DNA of 64,000 nucleotides from Anas platyrhynchos (Eukaryota; Chordata; Aves; Anseriformes; Anatidae): assembly GCF_047663525.1 (NCBI RefSeq), contig NC_092613.1, positions 7,775,501 through 7,839,500 on the forward strand. The letters are read 5' to 3'. This document shows positions 46,744 through 58,500 of the stretch, one piece after another; position 1 is the first letter of the stretch, and every line of letters starts with the position of its first letter. The translations under genes were made by a program, and so were the position numbers. Under the pieces are notes generated by a model, which was not told the origin of the DNA, searched no databases, and worked only from the letters and a program-made list of their open reading frames with translations.

Positions 46744-49700
46744 ATTAAATCAAAAAGACTTGATTCCTCCCTTGGTTCTTCAAGCTACCCACTGAACTAA
46801 TAGAAACAAATTATTTGGGGAGGTTTAAAAAAAAAAAAAAAAACACAAACCCACACCTCTTTACTAAGGTAGATGCAGAAGCCTTACCTGAGCAAAGTGT
46901 TTGCTGCGTAAATACTTCCTTCCAACTGAGCAGGAAGACGTGTTGGCATTTAAGGCCAGAAAGGTTCCCCTGTTGTCCTTAGTGCAGCACGCAGTGCAGA
47001 AGGCTGGCTTTTGCTATCTACTATTGTGGATACTCCCATGGTGAGCACTATTTGTGTACTTCTCCATTAGTATCAGAATACCAGTGCTTGGTGTGACGAG
47101 TCGCGTACGCTGTATGACAAGGATCCCAGCTGCAGCCCTATAATTAAACAGCTTTGTGATGGTGCATGACATGCTGAAATACCAGGACCTGTAAATGCTC
47201 AGCCATTGGCTTGAAGCTGAGGCCAGCCCACAGGGGCTGTTGTGTAGCATGCTGAAAGCCAAGAGAAGTTAGTAGCTTGACACCATGTTTCAGCTCCTCT
47301 GCTGAATGCAACATAGTCAAAGATAAGACTTGTGAACAAAAAGTTATGTAAGGGAGAAAACTGGACTAAGGATTTCAGTCTTCATTTGCTTGCTCCTGTA
47401 ATCAAACTTGGTGATAAACGAGACTCCTCATGCACTTGCAGTTAGTGACTTTTTTTTCTGGAGACTTGAGAGGATGAAACATTCCTGTAATCCCCTGAGA
47501 TGGACTCCACATAATCCTTAGAGGTGTTTTTTTTTTTTGGTTTTTGGTTTTTGTTTTTTTTTTGGTAATATAACCCATCTTCCAAACTAAACTGTTTCCC
47601 TGGAACATATTTAACTGAAAATAAATCGCTTTGCTCTACACACATTGCTACTGTTCTAGCTGTGGCTTGCTCCAGACTAATACTTGCTAGACAGACAGAA
47701 GTGGGTCTTGGCTAATGAAATAACAAATACTGTTACAATAATGCTACTTTAGAATGATAGTGACACTAAACTGTAAATGGGCTCATCTCTCCATAAACCT
47801 TTACTTTTGTTGATCCAAATCATGCAGAGCCCATCATTAACTTTTAGGCCAAATAAGCTTTCTCATTCTCTGTACTTTTTCTCCTTTTAAGCTTACTTTG
47901 CTCCTTTTTGAGTTCCACTGTCATAACTGTTACAGAGCAAACTTTCTGATCTAGAGCACTGTATTGTAAGGAAAAGATAAATGGTTATGAAAACTGACAA
48001 GTTCCCTCAAAACTATCCCTTAAACAAGCTAAGCAAAGTTGACAAGAAAAAGTTACACCTGTTGCAGATCTCTGATTGTGTATTAAAACCTGAAACAGGT
48101 CTTGTGCTGGTTGTGAAAAAGGTGTCTTTGAGAACAATGGAAGAGTTTTAAAATAAATCATAGTGTTCATTAATAACTGCCTATAAGTTTCACTGGGCCA
48201 CTTCCATAATATTGAAGAGCTAGCTGAGCTCACTGATACAGCTGAAGTGATTTCAGCCCTGAAGCTGCAACCGTTCTTAAACAAACATGCACCACGTTGC
48301 TATTTAATGCAAGTAGTGTTTCCATGGTGTACGGCTAAAAGAAACAAGTTCCCAGTATCAAGTGCTTCAGCATCCTGCAAATCTGGGTGAAGCTTTGTGT
48401 TCTGCCACGGGAGGGCAGCAGCTGCCAGCATGACAGTAGTCAAAAGTTTGCATCTTCCTTTAGAGCATTACCCATTTTACCACTTGTCTTTTTCACCATG
48501 TTAAGAGAAGCACGGAAGAGCAACAGTTTATCTAGCAGTCACCAACCTGCTGTGTTAGCTTAGCAAGGGTATAATCACGAGGAGCCAGCGAGGCCATGTT
48601 AAATAGTCCCACCAGCATGCAGGCAGCACAGCAGAAACACTTTGACACCACCACATCAATGCTTGTTGACTTGTAAACTATCTGCAAAGGAATTGGAGAA
48701 TTCTGTGGGTTTTGTGGTATGCTAACACTGCCCAGGCCACTTTACACACCGTTCAGGTTTAGGGACACTAATACTTTGTGGCCACAGTAAAAGCTTCAAG
48801 ATACATCGCACGCTTCCCTAATGAAGAACCTTGTTCTGTAGCCAGGCCTGGATTAAAGAGATGAGAATGCAAATAAACAATTTGGAGGAGTGGAGAGAGT
48901 AAGCCACTATGAAGGCAAGCCTGCCTTTTATGTTGGTGCTTGCATTACTCACGCTGCATTTTCAATTTTAAGTACAACGTTCTAGTTAGGACTTGCAAAT
49001 AAATATGCAAGTTGCGTTACTAATGAAAAGTTCAAAACCAAGGATGCTATTTATAGAAGCACAGGTTGAAGTGTAAAAGCTCTCAGCCTGCCTAACCAGC
49101 TGGATGCGAGGGGTGTTTCCAAAGCAAAGGGGCAGCTAGGGCTAGCTGCCTGTTCCTTCCTTGATCTGGCTTCTGGAAACACTTAAATTGCCACAGTGCT
49201 TATCAGCTGCTAAGTAGGAACTGGACAAAGCCCTAGGTAAGGTGAAATTCAGACTGTTACTGAGGCCAATTTGAGACTTCTTCCTGTCCTGTTAAGCCTA
49301 CACACAAAAATCTCAATAGTAGATGGACAACAGAATACTAAAAAGAGTCAGACTGCATGTAATAAAACAATACATCCAGACATATTTAATGCAAGAAGGT
49401 TAGTTTTCAATGGCACTCATAAATAAGAGACTTTGTTCAAAGGCTTTACAAGTAAAGCTATCAGTTATGCTACATTAGCAGGTACTTTGAGGAGAAGACG
49501 GCTGTAGGGGATGATTTATGTGGTATCAAGACTTGAATGACCAAACTCGGGAGAGAGTTGAAGTGTTAAGAACTCCATTGTCAGGTGTCAAGATAATTTC
49601 TAGTGCTACGGCTGGTCTGTAAGGTAGGTTGCTGTGCTCTGTTAATACCCCTCACTTCACTCCTCCTCTATTGCTAAGTTTTCATAGTGAAACAGCTGGG

Positions 49701-52583
49701 GGAGAAGGAGGAGAAACAGGAATGGTACTTGGTACAGCACATAGATCACCTGGGCAAGCAAGAGGGAGCTCTTCCCCGTTCTGGCAGAGTTACAGATTTA
49801 ACTTAACACTTCTGAAAGTTCTTTGGCTGTCAACAGCCCTGACAGTGATTTCTTTGTAACCTGAACAGTTCCCAGTGGCCTTGGCCTGTCTAGTTGTTAC
49901 TGAAACTCTAGTATTTTCCTAATGCACTCAAAAGCAGCAGGGATAGCCCAAAGTGTCTGAAGAATGGAATAGTTTCACTGCTTCAGACATTCTGGTTAAC
50001 CAGTTTTACAACTGTGAACAGTCCTGCCTGATTTCATTACAGCTTAGCCTACCATGCATTCCCAGAATGGGTGTTCTTTGAATGAATAATGGCTAGTACA
50101 TAAAACTGACTTACATTCTCAGGCTTCTACTATTTAATATAAACAAATACACAGCTACCAGAAACAAGACATTCCACACTGTGTAACACCGTGCCTATTA
50201 CGACTACATAGGAATTGTATGTGTGGGTGAAATAGTAAACATGAAATTCAAAGTTAAGTGACAACATTGGAGTTTCACATTTTGCTCTGGGGAAAAAAAA
50301 AAAAATTGCTGGGGCTATGTTCAGATTTAGGAAAGTTTGTAAGAGGGGGAAGATTGTCCAGAGACTGTGTGAATTTAATATAGACCAAAGTCTCCCAACA
50401 ACTGTTTACATTTAAACTAATTTTAGGAATCAATTTTGCAGTTGTAACTCCTCATTGTGCAAACCTCTAGATCAGGTTGCAGTATTATCAGCGAAGCTTT
50501 GTTTTAGGTGAAAGTGGTGAAATTCCATCCGATAGTAAAACACAGCCCTGAAGCTATGCAAACATGATCACGGCTCCACTTCCATAGATAAAGAAGAATT
50601 CTCAAGATGCTCCTCACATGGGAAACTTCCTCACCGGGAAGGGGGGAGGAGGGCAAATGGCTATTCTGCATGACACTGGTACACTTAAACACCCAGGTGG
50701 CTACTCCATAGTTCCTTTTCTTCACAAGTGAACATCCAGTTATTTAAACTGTGTTATTTCGGTACCAGCTGGAGTGAGCACGTCTGGAAATATTCCTAGT
50801 CACTGTGACTTACTGGCATAACAACATCCTATGAATTAGCTATTAGACTTATTACGGTATTTGTGTTCTCATTTTATTCACAGCAAAGTAAAGTTCAGAA
50901 TACTTTGAAGCCTCTGCAATATTTGAAACAGCTGTTAAATTATTAGGTAGAGTTGGGAATAATATAAAACAAATGTCAACAAGGTGACATTAATGAAGAT
51001 AACTGTTTTGAAAATTGCACTGAGGGAAAAATATATCATTGAGTTTTGAGTCAAATTGTAGAGCAAAATCTGCTTGCAACACAATGCAAGGTAAGCTTGA
51101 GTGGAACTAATGATACTGTGTAATATTGAGAATAGAAAGTGCTTTCAATAAAAGTAGACTAATGTCTCAAAGTGCTTTTAGTTTATCAGTGATTAGAAAA
51201 TACTCTCTACAAGTTTTTTACACCTATCTTACAGTGATTTTCAGCAAGTTTACCTATGAGGAAGATGTATTTGTTCCTAAGTTCCGGAGGTTAGCTATTC
51301 AAAACCTGGTCAGTTACAGCGAGCGCATTGCCCTCTGAAGCGTGAGATACCTTTTCAGACTATTCTATCCCATGGCACAGCATGGCCATCGCTAGCTCCT
51401 CCAGACAGATCCGCAGAAGCAGACAGGCTTGCACGCACACTCAACACCCAGACAAGTGTTCACAATGTGCTAATGGGAATAGCTGGAGACAGGTCCCTCA
51501 GGTATGTCACTGGAGACATTTCACACCCAGGAGTGTCAAATACTTTACAACTACCCAAATTTAGCTTATCAGTCCCCGAAATCAAACAAAGCCAAGCCTC
51601 AGTTTATAAGAACTAAGTGGCTTAGCTTGTAGAGGTGGGGTTTATGTGGGTATTACGCGGCAAAGTAATCCTGGAAGAAAGCCCCATCGGTACCATTCTG
51701 TTGAGTCACTAATACCCACCACCTCTGACAAAGGAAAAGAATTGCTGAATGTCTTGTATTGCCGGAGTGCTTTACAGCCATCCAGTCCGGCCTCAGCCTT
51801 CCACGATGACTAATTAGCAACAGAAACATTTGCAGTGACCAAAAGGAACAGGAAAGCAAGGCCCCACACTCCCAAAGCTGCTGACCCCTGTGGTCACACC
51901 CAGGGGAAGGGGGCTCAGACCTTTGTGGAGCTGCTGAGCCCAGCTCCTGGGGATAGGCACAGAGAGCCGTGACCTGTTTTTAAGGCACCAAGCTGTTTTT
52001 AAGGCACCGGTATAACTGATTTGCTTAAGGCTATTGAGGGAGGTGGTGATCTAGTCATCCTAAACTATTTCTATCCAATTGACCTCACATTCTTATTTTA
52101 ATTCCCCTAAATTTAGATATACAGCAGCTTGCTTCCATTATGTCTATCTCCCAGTTGTTTTCTCCCCACTCCCAAGCACATTGCATTTAAACCAATTAAA
52201 AAAACAAAACTGAAAACAGTCTCTCCAGTGGTGATGCTCTTTAAAGAGAACTAAGACTCTTTAGGCCCTTTCACTTTCTTAGAAGACCTAACAAGCTGCA
52301 ATTCTGAAAATAATACCGGGAGAATGGGAAGAGAAGGAAAAACACGTTTGCTCACGAACAGCAGCCGGTCCTCTGTAGTAACTACTCTCCATGACAGTCT
52401 TTTGAGAAGAGTTCAAGTCCCAGATTTGCTCTCTGCCTTCACCCTCTGTAGTTTCAAGCAGTGCATTCATTTGCTGGCTGGGTTGGGACTGTCCCTGGTG
52501 CCCAGGGTGGTGAGCCACTGAGGCACCTCTTCATCTCTTGCCAGCTGAAGGACGAAGGTGGCAGAGCAGCCCCACGGACAAGC
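46744..52583. other. Intergenic region between convergent WDR77 and C6orf132-like genes
   Basis: About 5.8 kb of AT-rich DNA with no gene I can recognise. It contains an A-run at 46.83 kb, a T/G low-complexity tract at 47.53 kb, and a short tandem duplication (CTGTTTTTAAGGCACC, twice) near 51.98 kb. Exon-like open segments at 48547-48681 (minus) and about 51,240-51,338 (plus) are discussed in the findings and rejections. A minus-strand ATTAAA at about 52.1 kb could serve the C6orf132-like gene. The interval joins genes that are on different human chromosomes. Confidence 0.5.
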
Positions 52584-55500
52584 CTACCGGTGACCACTCT
52601 GGTAGGCGTAGGAGATAGGCTGCCGTGTCCCGGGTCTGACCGTGAAGGTGTTGGTGGGTCCACTGTACTGTGAGCTGCCGTGGGCAGGTCTGGAGGGAAG
52701 ACAACAGGGAAAGTCACTGAAAGCCAAGGAAATCCCACATATAGCTGTGCTTTTCTATCAGAGCAGGAAGACTTGCATTCTCCCCTGCAAGCAGCCCCCC
52801 AGTAGCCCCTCACCCACGTCTGTGTTTGCTTGTGATAGGCACGGCCACCGTGCTGCCATTACATCCCCACCACGGAGCTGGTGGAGCAAGAGCCACTTGC
52901 AAAGCTCTTTTCTCCACTGCTTGTGGTGGGTGACCCAAGGTGGTGCTTTCATGCCAATTTCCCTAGGGTCTTTGTAACAGCCACGGAACAAGACCAAAGC
53001 CATCCTTTGGTCCTGGTCCAGGGCTGTTACAACAACCCACGCTGCCCAGCCACACCACACAAGCCATCCAAGCACCATCGGTAGGCCAGCTCAGGGAGGC
53101 ACCTACCTGCCAGCTGCCGAGAAATCCCCATTCTGTGCCTTGTACTTGGTGTCAGCACCGCCGTACGGCCCGGCTTTCCCAGCCGAATCGATGGATGTCC
53201 GCCTGCCCTGCGTGCTGGCGGGGCCATTCCGGTGGGCAGAGCCCAGGCGGCGAGCCCCCTCCCCAGCCGAGGAGCTGTATGCCCCAGGGCCGTAGGATGA
53301 GAGAGCGCCCGCACCCCGGGCAGCTGCCCTGGGGTAGGAGCGTTCAGGCTCCGAGACGTAGAGCCGCTTTTTGATGAGCGGGCGGCTGTTTGGACCACGG
53401 CCGAAGTAGCCAGCAGAGCCACCGTAATCTGGATAGTGGGGCGTCAGGTCGCTGTTCCTCCTGCTCTGCTCCACGGGCTCCTGTCTGTTCCCGTAGTTGT
53501 AGCCACGGCCGTAGCCAGGCCACCTGAAGTACCGTGGTGCCTCCGAGCCCCGGCTGCAGTCGGGGAAGCTGGGGCACTTGCGGTTCCCCTCCCGGCTCTG
53601 GGGGATCCCGTCAGCCTCATCCACCTCGTTGCTGAACTCGGGGGGTGGCGGGATGATGGCGTAGTCCAGCGTCATCTCCCCGTTCTTCTCCTCCACCTCG
53701 TCATCCCTGGGCATGGCAGAGCGGGGAGGCTCGGGGCGTTTCGGCTGACCTGACTCCAGGAGGCCCCGCAGCAGGCTGGAGGCAGTGGCCCGCTGGTGCC
53801 CGGGGGGCTGCCCCTCGCCCACCACCCGTCCCTGCTCTGAGGAGCTGGAGAAGGAGTGCGGCTTGCTCTGTCCTGTCCCTGACAGGGGCCGGGGCACCAC
53901 GGTGAAGGAGTAGGGCTTGGACTCGTGGCGGTAGAAGCTGGTGGTGGAGGTGGTGTCCGACGCGGCACTGCCGAGTTTTGGGGGTGGCTTTGCCCGCGGT
54001 GGGCCCCCCGCCTCACTGCCCAGCTGCCCCCGCTGCGCACGCTGCCGGGCTGCCAGCAGCAGCGCCATGGGGGAGCCCCGCTCCACCCGCTCACCCGTCA
54101 CGGGGTGGATCAGCACCTCCTCCTCCCCCGAGCCTGAGGCTCCCGGGGGGCTGCTGGATGAGTTTTTGGGGCAGGGAGGCTCGGCCGAGCCAGCCCCAGC
54201 CCGGTGCACTTTGTACTGGAAGATGGCAGCGCCAGGCTGCGGGGCTAGGGAGATGGGGGGCGATGGGGGAGTGGGAGCAGGGGGCTCCTCCTCTGGCTTC
54301 TGAGGCAGCTCTGGGGCACTCACACTGCTGTCAGGGGACTGGGGAGCAGTGGTCGAGCTCTCCGTGGCCTTGTCAGCAGCAGGGGTGACAGGAACGGGAT
54401 GTTCCTCCTGCCTGGTTGGCTCCTCGGCAGCAGCCACCACCGGTGCTGGGAGCAGGCTCGGGGCTGGGAGCAGGCTTGGGGCTGGTTTTGGCAGCACGGC
54501 ATCACCCAGGTCAGGGGGACTCAACCGCAAACGTGGGGTGCTGCCCCCATCCTCAGGGCCCTGCTTCTGGCCAGCAAGCCCCAGGGCAGGCTTTCTTTCT
54601 TTCTTCAGGGAGAACACTGCTTCCAGCTCATTCCTGATTTTCATCACGCTGCGGGGCTGCACGGCCGAGTTGCTCTCGGGAGCTGGTTGTGCCTCACCGG
54701 GGGGGCTGCCCATGGCACTGGGGGGGCTGCCGGGCCCCTCCTTCCTCTCCTTCTCCCCTCCCGTGGGTAATGGCGAGGCCTTCCTGGGAGGCTCGGTGAG
54801 CTGGGGCCCATTGGGGCCAGGCACATGGTTGCCAGCATTGTTGGTGCTGCCGCCTGCGGGCCGGGGAGCTGCTGGCACCTCCGTCTGCCTCTCCTCCCTC
54901 CTGGGGGAGCGCAGCAGGGCCGAGAGCTCGTGCTGCAGCCTGCTCAGGTTGCCGGCATCCTTCCAGCTGTCCTCAGAGGTCGGGTAATCCGGAGGAGGCA
55001 GCTCCAGGTCATTCGCAGTGAGAACTTCAGGTTTCGGAGGAGAGTCTTTGTTGGCAGTTTTTGGCTGGGGACTCTTCTCTGACTCTGAGCTGGGCAGCGG
55101 GGACCGGCCGATGATCTCTGGACCTGGCTTGGGGCTCAGCGGTGGAGGGGTCGGCACAGCCATCTTGGTGAGGGGCTGTCTCAGCGGGGGATTTCTCTCC
55201 TTGGCTTCTCCTGCGTGAGCTTTGGCTGCGGGTCTTATGGTGAAGCATGGCGGGAGGGGAGGCCGGGCGTGGGGCTGCCTGGAGAAGGGCTCCTGACGGG
55301 CAGGCTGGTTCTCCTGCACGGGGATGGAGGAGGACCGTGCCGGGGCCGGAGGAGGCACCTTGAAGGACCTTGGGAAGGTGAGATGGGGCTCGGGGCACTG
55401 CTTGGGGGGCTGCAGGCTCTCCTTCGGGCTGGGGGCAGCCGGCACCTGGACTTCAGTGGTGTGGAGTGGTCCCTCGGCGTCCGCCTGCCTCGTGTTCAGC

Positions 55501-58500
55501 ACAGTCTCAGACTTCCACTTGGAGATGCCATTGGTGAAGGGCACGGGGGCCTTGGAGAGCGGTGGGGCTGGTGGGATGAAGTCTGGAGGGGACAGCATGC
55601 CAGGGGAGGACAGGGTGGAGGCTGGGGGTGGTGGAGGTGCCATGGCAGGAGGTGGCGGCACCGTCTCGGGCAGTGGCAGCGGTGGTGAAGGCGGCCGCAT
55701 TTCAGGCGGCTGTAGGGCTGGTGAGGCTAGAAGCGGTGGCGAGGGGGCCCGTGCTGTTGGCGGGGGCGGAGGGGGTACTGATGGTGGTGGAGGGATGTCT
55801 TCATCCAGCTCATCCCCGTCAAGAGCCTGCGGGCGCAGGTCCCCCACCGAGCTGTACATTCGGTAGTTCCCATTGATCTGGGAGCCAGGGCCTGCAAGGA
55901 AGAGCAAGAGCACGGTGGCATGAACACCTTCTCCGTCAGCACCACGAAGCCCAGAATTGCCTCTGGCCAGTCACCCTCCTAGTAAGCCGGTTTATTTTGC
56001 TCAACAGCTGTCTGAAGCTTGCTCAACTCTAACAGCCACTATGCCTCACCCCATAGAAATGAATTCATTTTCAAGAACTTCAAAAAGTTATTAATAGCAG
56101 GCTTGATTCTAGCATTAAAAATCTCATGACCAGACTGTCTGTTCCAGAGAGTGGTATATGCACGCTTCCTTCACAGGATTCCCCGAGCCCAAGGGCAGGG
56201 CACTGCTGAACGTATCTTCTCTTAACAGAGAAGATCCCTTACCAAGAGCTGCTTTTTCTTCAAAGTCTTCTGGCACTGACGGCGTTGGCACAGCCACCCC
56301 GTGGGATTCCTGGGCATTCTGCAATAGTTGAGAAAATGGAGCTGTTAGTTTGATGCCCAGGGTATTAGAACAAAGGGCAGTAGGATGCGTGGCTGGTAAT
56401 TCATCTCAGCAAACAGGAGCCTGACGGGATGCAGTGCCATTTCCTAGACACGAGGTACTGCAATGGCTGCTGTTGACACTGTTCAAGGGGACAAGGAAAG
56501 CAATAAAGGTTGCACAAACCACAGGGACACAATTCCCCACGCTGGTCAGGTACAGACAGGCTGTACAGGAGGACGGCTGTTTCACATCCAAGCCTAGAGC
56601 CCCACAGCGTGGGATCAGCAGGATTAGTTTCTCACCATTCACAGACCAAGCCAATTTTAATAGCTCCCACTGGTTTTGTGGGTATTACTCTCCAGCAAGC
56701 ACTGACAGCCTCTGCCACAGTCACGTACACACCACAGTCACTGAAGTTGCAGAAAGGCTCCCAGGTTTTTGGGAAACTCTGGCACCAGCATATCTGAACA
56801 GTCTGGGGAAAACTGCTACTTGTGTGGTTTGTTTCACTCTCAATTACTCCCTTAGCATTCAGGCTGAAAATTCAGCAGTGCATTTAGCTGGTAGAGGACC
56901 ATGCAATTTAGCAGCCTACACATTTGTGAGGATGCTTACAGCTAGGGCAGTTTAGATAATTATAACCACCCACTGTGAGATATTCAAGGCATGTTGACTC
57001 ACCTAGAGTGCTGACCAGGGCTCCTGCCTCATACACCTGCCAAAAGCAGAAAGCCTCTCCTCTTTCCTCCAGTGACTCACTGCTGAGATTGCTCCGCAGA
57101 GGGATTGGAGCTGCTCACGAAACGTACACTAACGCGCCCACGTCCAAAACACAAACTGATGCTGAATCAGGCTGTCAGCACAGACGTAAGTGACCGAAGC
57201 AGTTGACTGGGCTTTCACATACCAGCGATGGGAGAGACCATAGTGAGGAAATATGAGGAGCTCCCAGGCCCCTGGGCAGCAGTCAGGGACACACCGTTCA
57301 GCGTTGGCTCCGTCCTCGCAGGGCCAGCCCTGTTGCACTGCTCCTCACCCCAGGCAGCTGTTTGCATTAGCTGTTAACAGCCCGTTGTGCAAAGGAAACA
57401 TCCTACAGTCAGTCTGCACCACGGCTGTGCGCTGGTTTTCTGTACACAAAAGCCTAGATAATAATCAAGCCGGTGCCCTTTGCCTTTCACTGGTATTAGC
57501 ACTATTTTTACAGGAGATTGCTGTAGGACTCCAAAGTCTCCTTGATCAAAGGTTAAGCTCAGTGTATCCAGCACGTTAACATTACACACTGCACTGGGTG
57601 TAAGGAGTTCAGGAACGTGAGAGCTGCTGGGGCAGGGCTGACTTTAGAAGCAGCAGCAGCAGCCAGAGTTCCTTCAGAAGGGCGCTGGGACCCCCCTACC
57701 CACTACCATCCAGCAAAATAAGAAGAAAATACACGTGCTTTGCTTGCAAAGCCTAGCAGCTTGCAGATTACCAAAGATCCTCTATAACCACAAGTGAGTG
57801 AGCCAGTTATAGATCAGCCTGGAGAGAGTGAATGGGAACGCACAGCTCACGGGATTGCACAACTGACCAGGCAACTTCACGTTGGTGGAGAAGCCAAGGT
57901 CTGCTAAAGCATAAGGACTGATCAGTTAGTGGCAAAATAAATGAGGTGAGCCTTACAACCTCATCTAAGACCTCCTTACTGTTCCTAAACACACAGAACG
58001 ATGCAGGGGAGAGATCCTTAGGTTCAGCTGAAAGCCGGAGGGAAGATAAAGGGTAACAGAGGCACTTCAAGATCTGAGAATGAAATTGTCCAGTGCAATG
58101 AGATACCAAAGGCCACACAAAAAAAGCCCAGCAGTTTCCATTTGCTGTGAAAATTCATTGCTGCCAGTCTTGGGAGCACCCTGAGGATACCTGCTCATTT
58201 AGAGAGAAACAAAAACGTCTGAGCACTCATTTGACCTGAATTAAAATCAATGTATGCATCATACATTTGGATGGGAGTAGAAAAGGAACAGCAGACGGAA
58301 GAGTTCTATGCAAAATTGGAGGAAACAAAAGTCCACACGTCATAAATGAGTAGTTTTGGACATGTCATTTCAGCAGGTCCTACAAACCGGGCGAGCCTGT
58401 TTCACACTAAAAATTTCTGTTGCAGTTGCTAAAGCTCAGCATCTCAAAAAACCACCCATCTCCATGTCATAAGCTGGCTTCTAAAATGGAAAGCATCTCC

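Noticed and set aside
47014-47262. 82-codon minus-strand ORF after WDR77
   Set aside because: No domain, no splice-compatible partners, and it lies just past the WDR77 3' UTR. Treated as chance.
51126-51338. 70-codon plus-strand ORF with a fair acceptor at about 51,238 and a protein-like ending (KFTYEEDVFVPKFRR)
   Set aside because: It looked like a terminal exon, but I found no partner exons upstream, no poly(A) signal in a convincing place and no family. Its length is within chance expectation for AT-rich DNA of this size.
53103-55876. Many ORFs of 60-210 codons on the plus strand opposite the large C6orf132 exon
   Set aside because: They are antisense shadows of a GC-rich proline-coding exon. 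None has splice sites or recognisable content.
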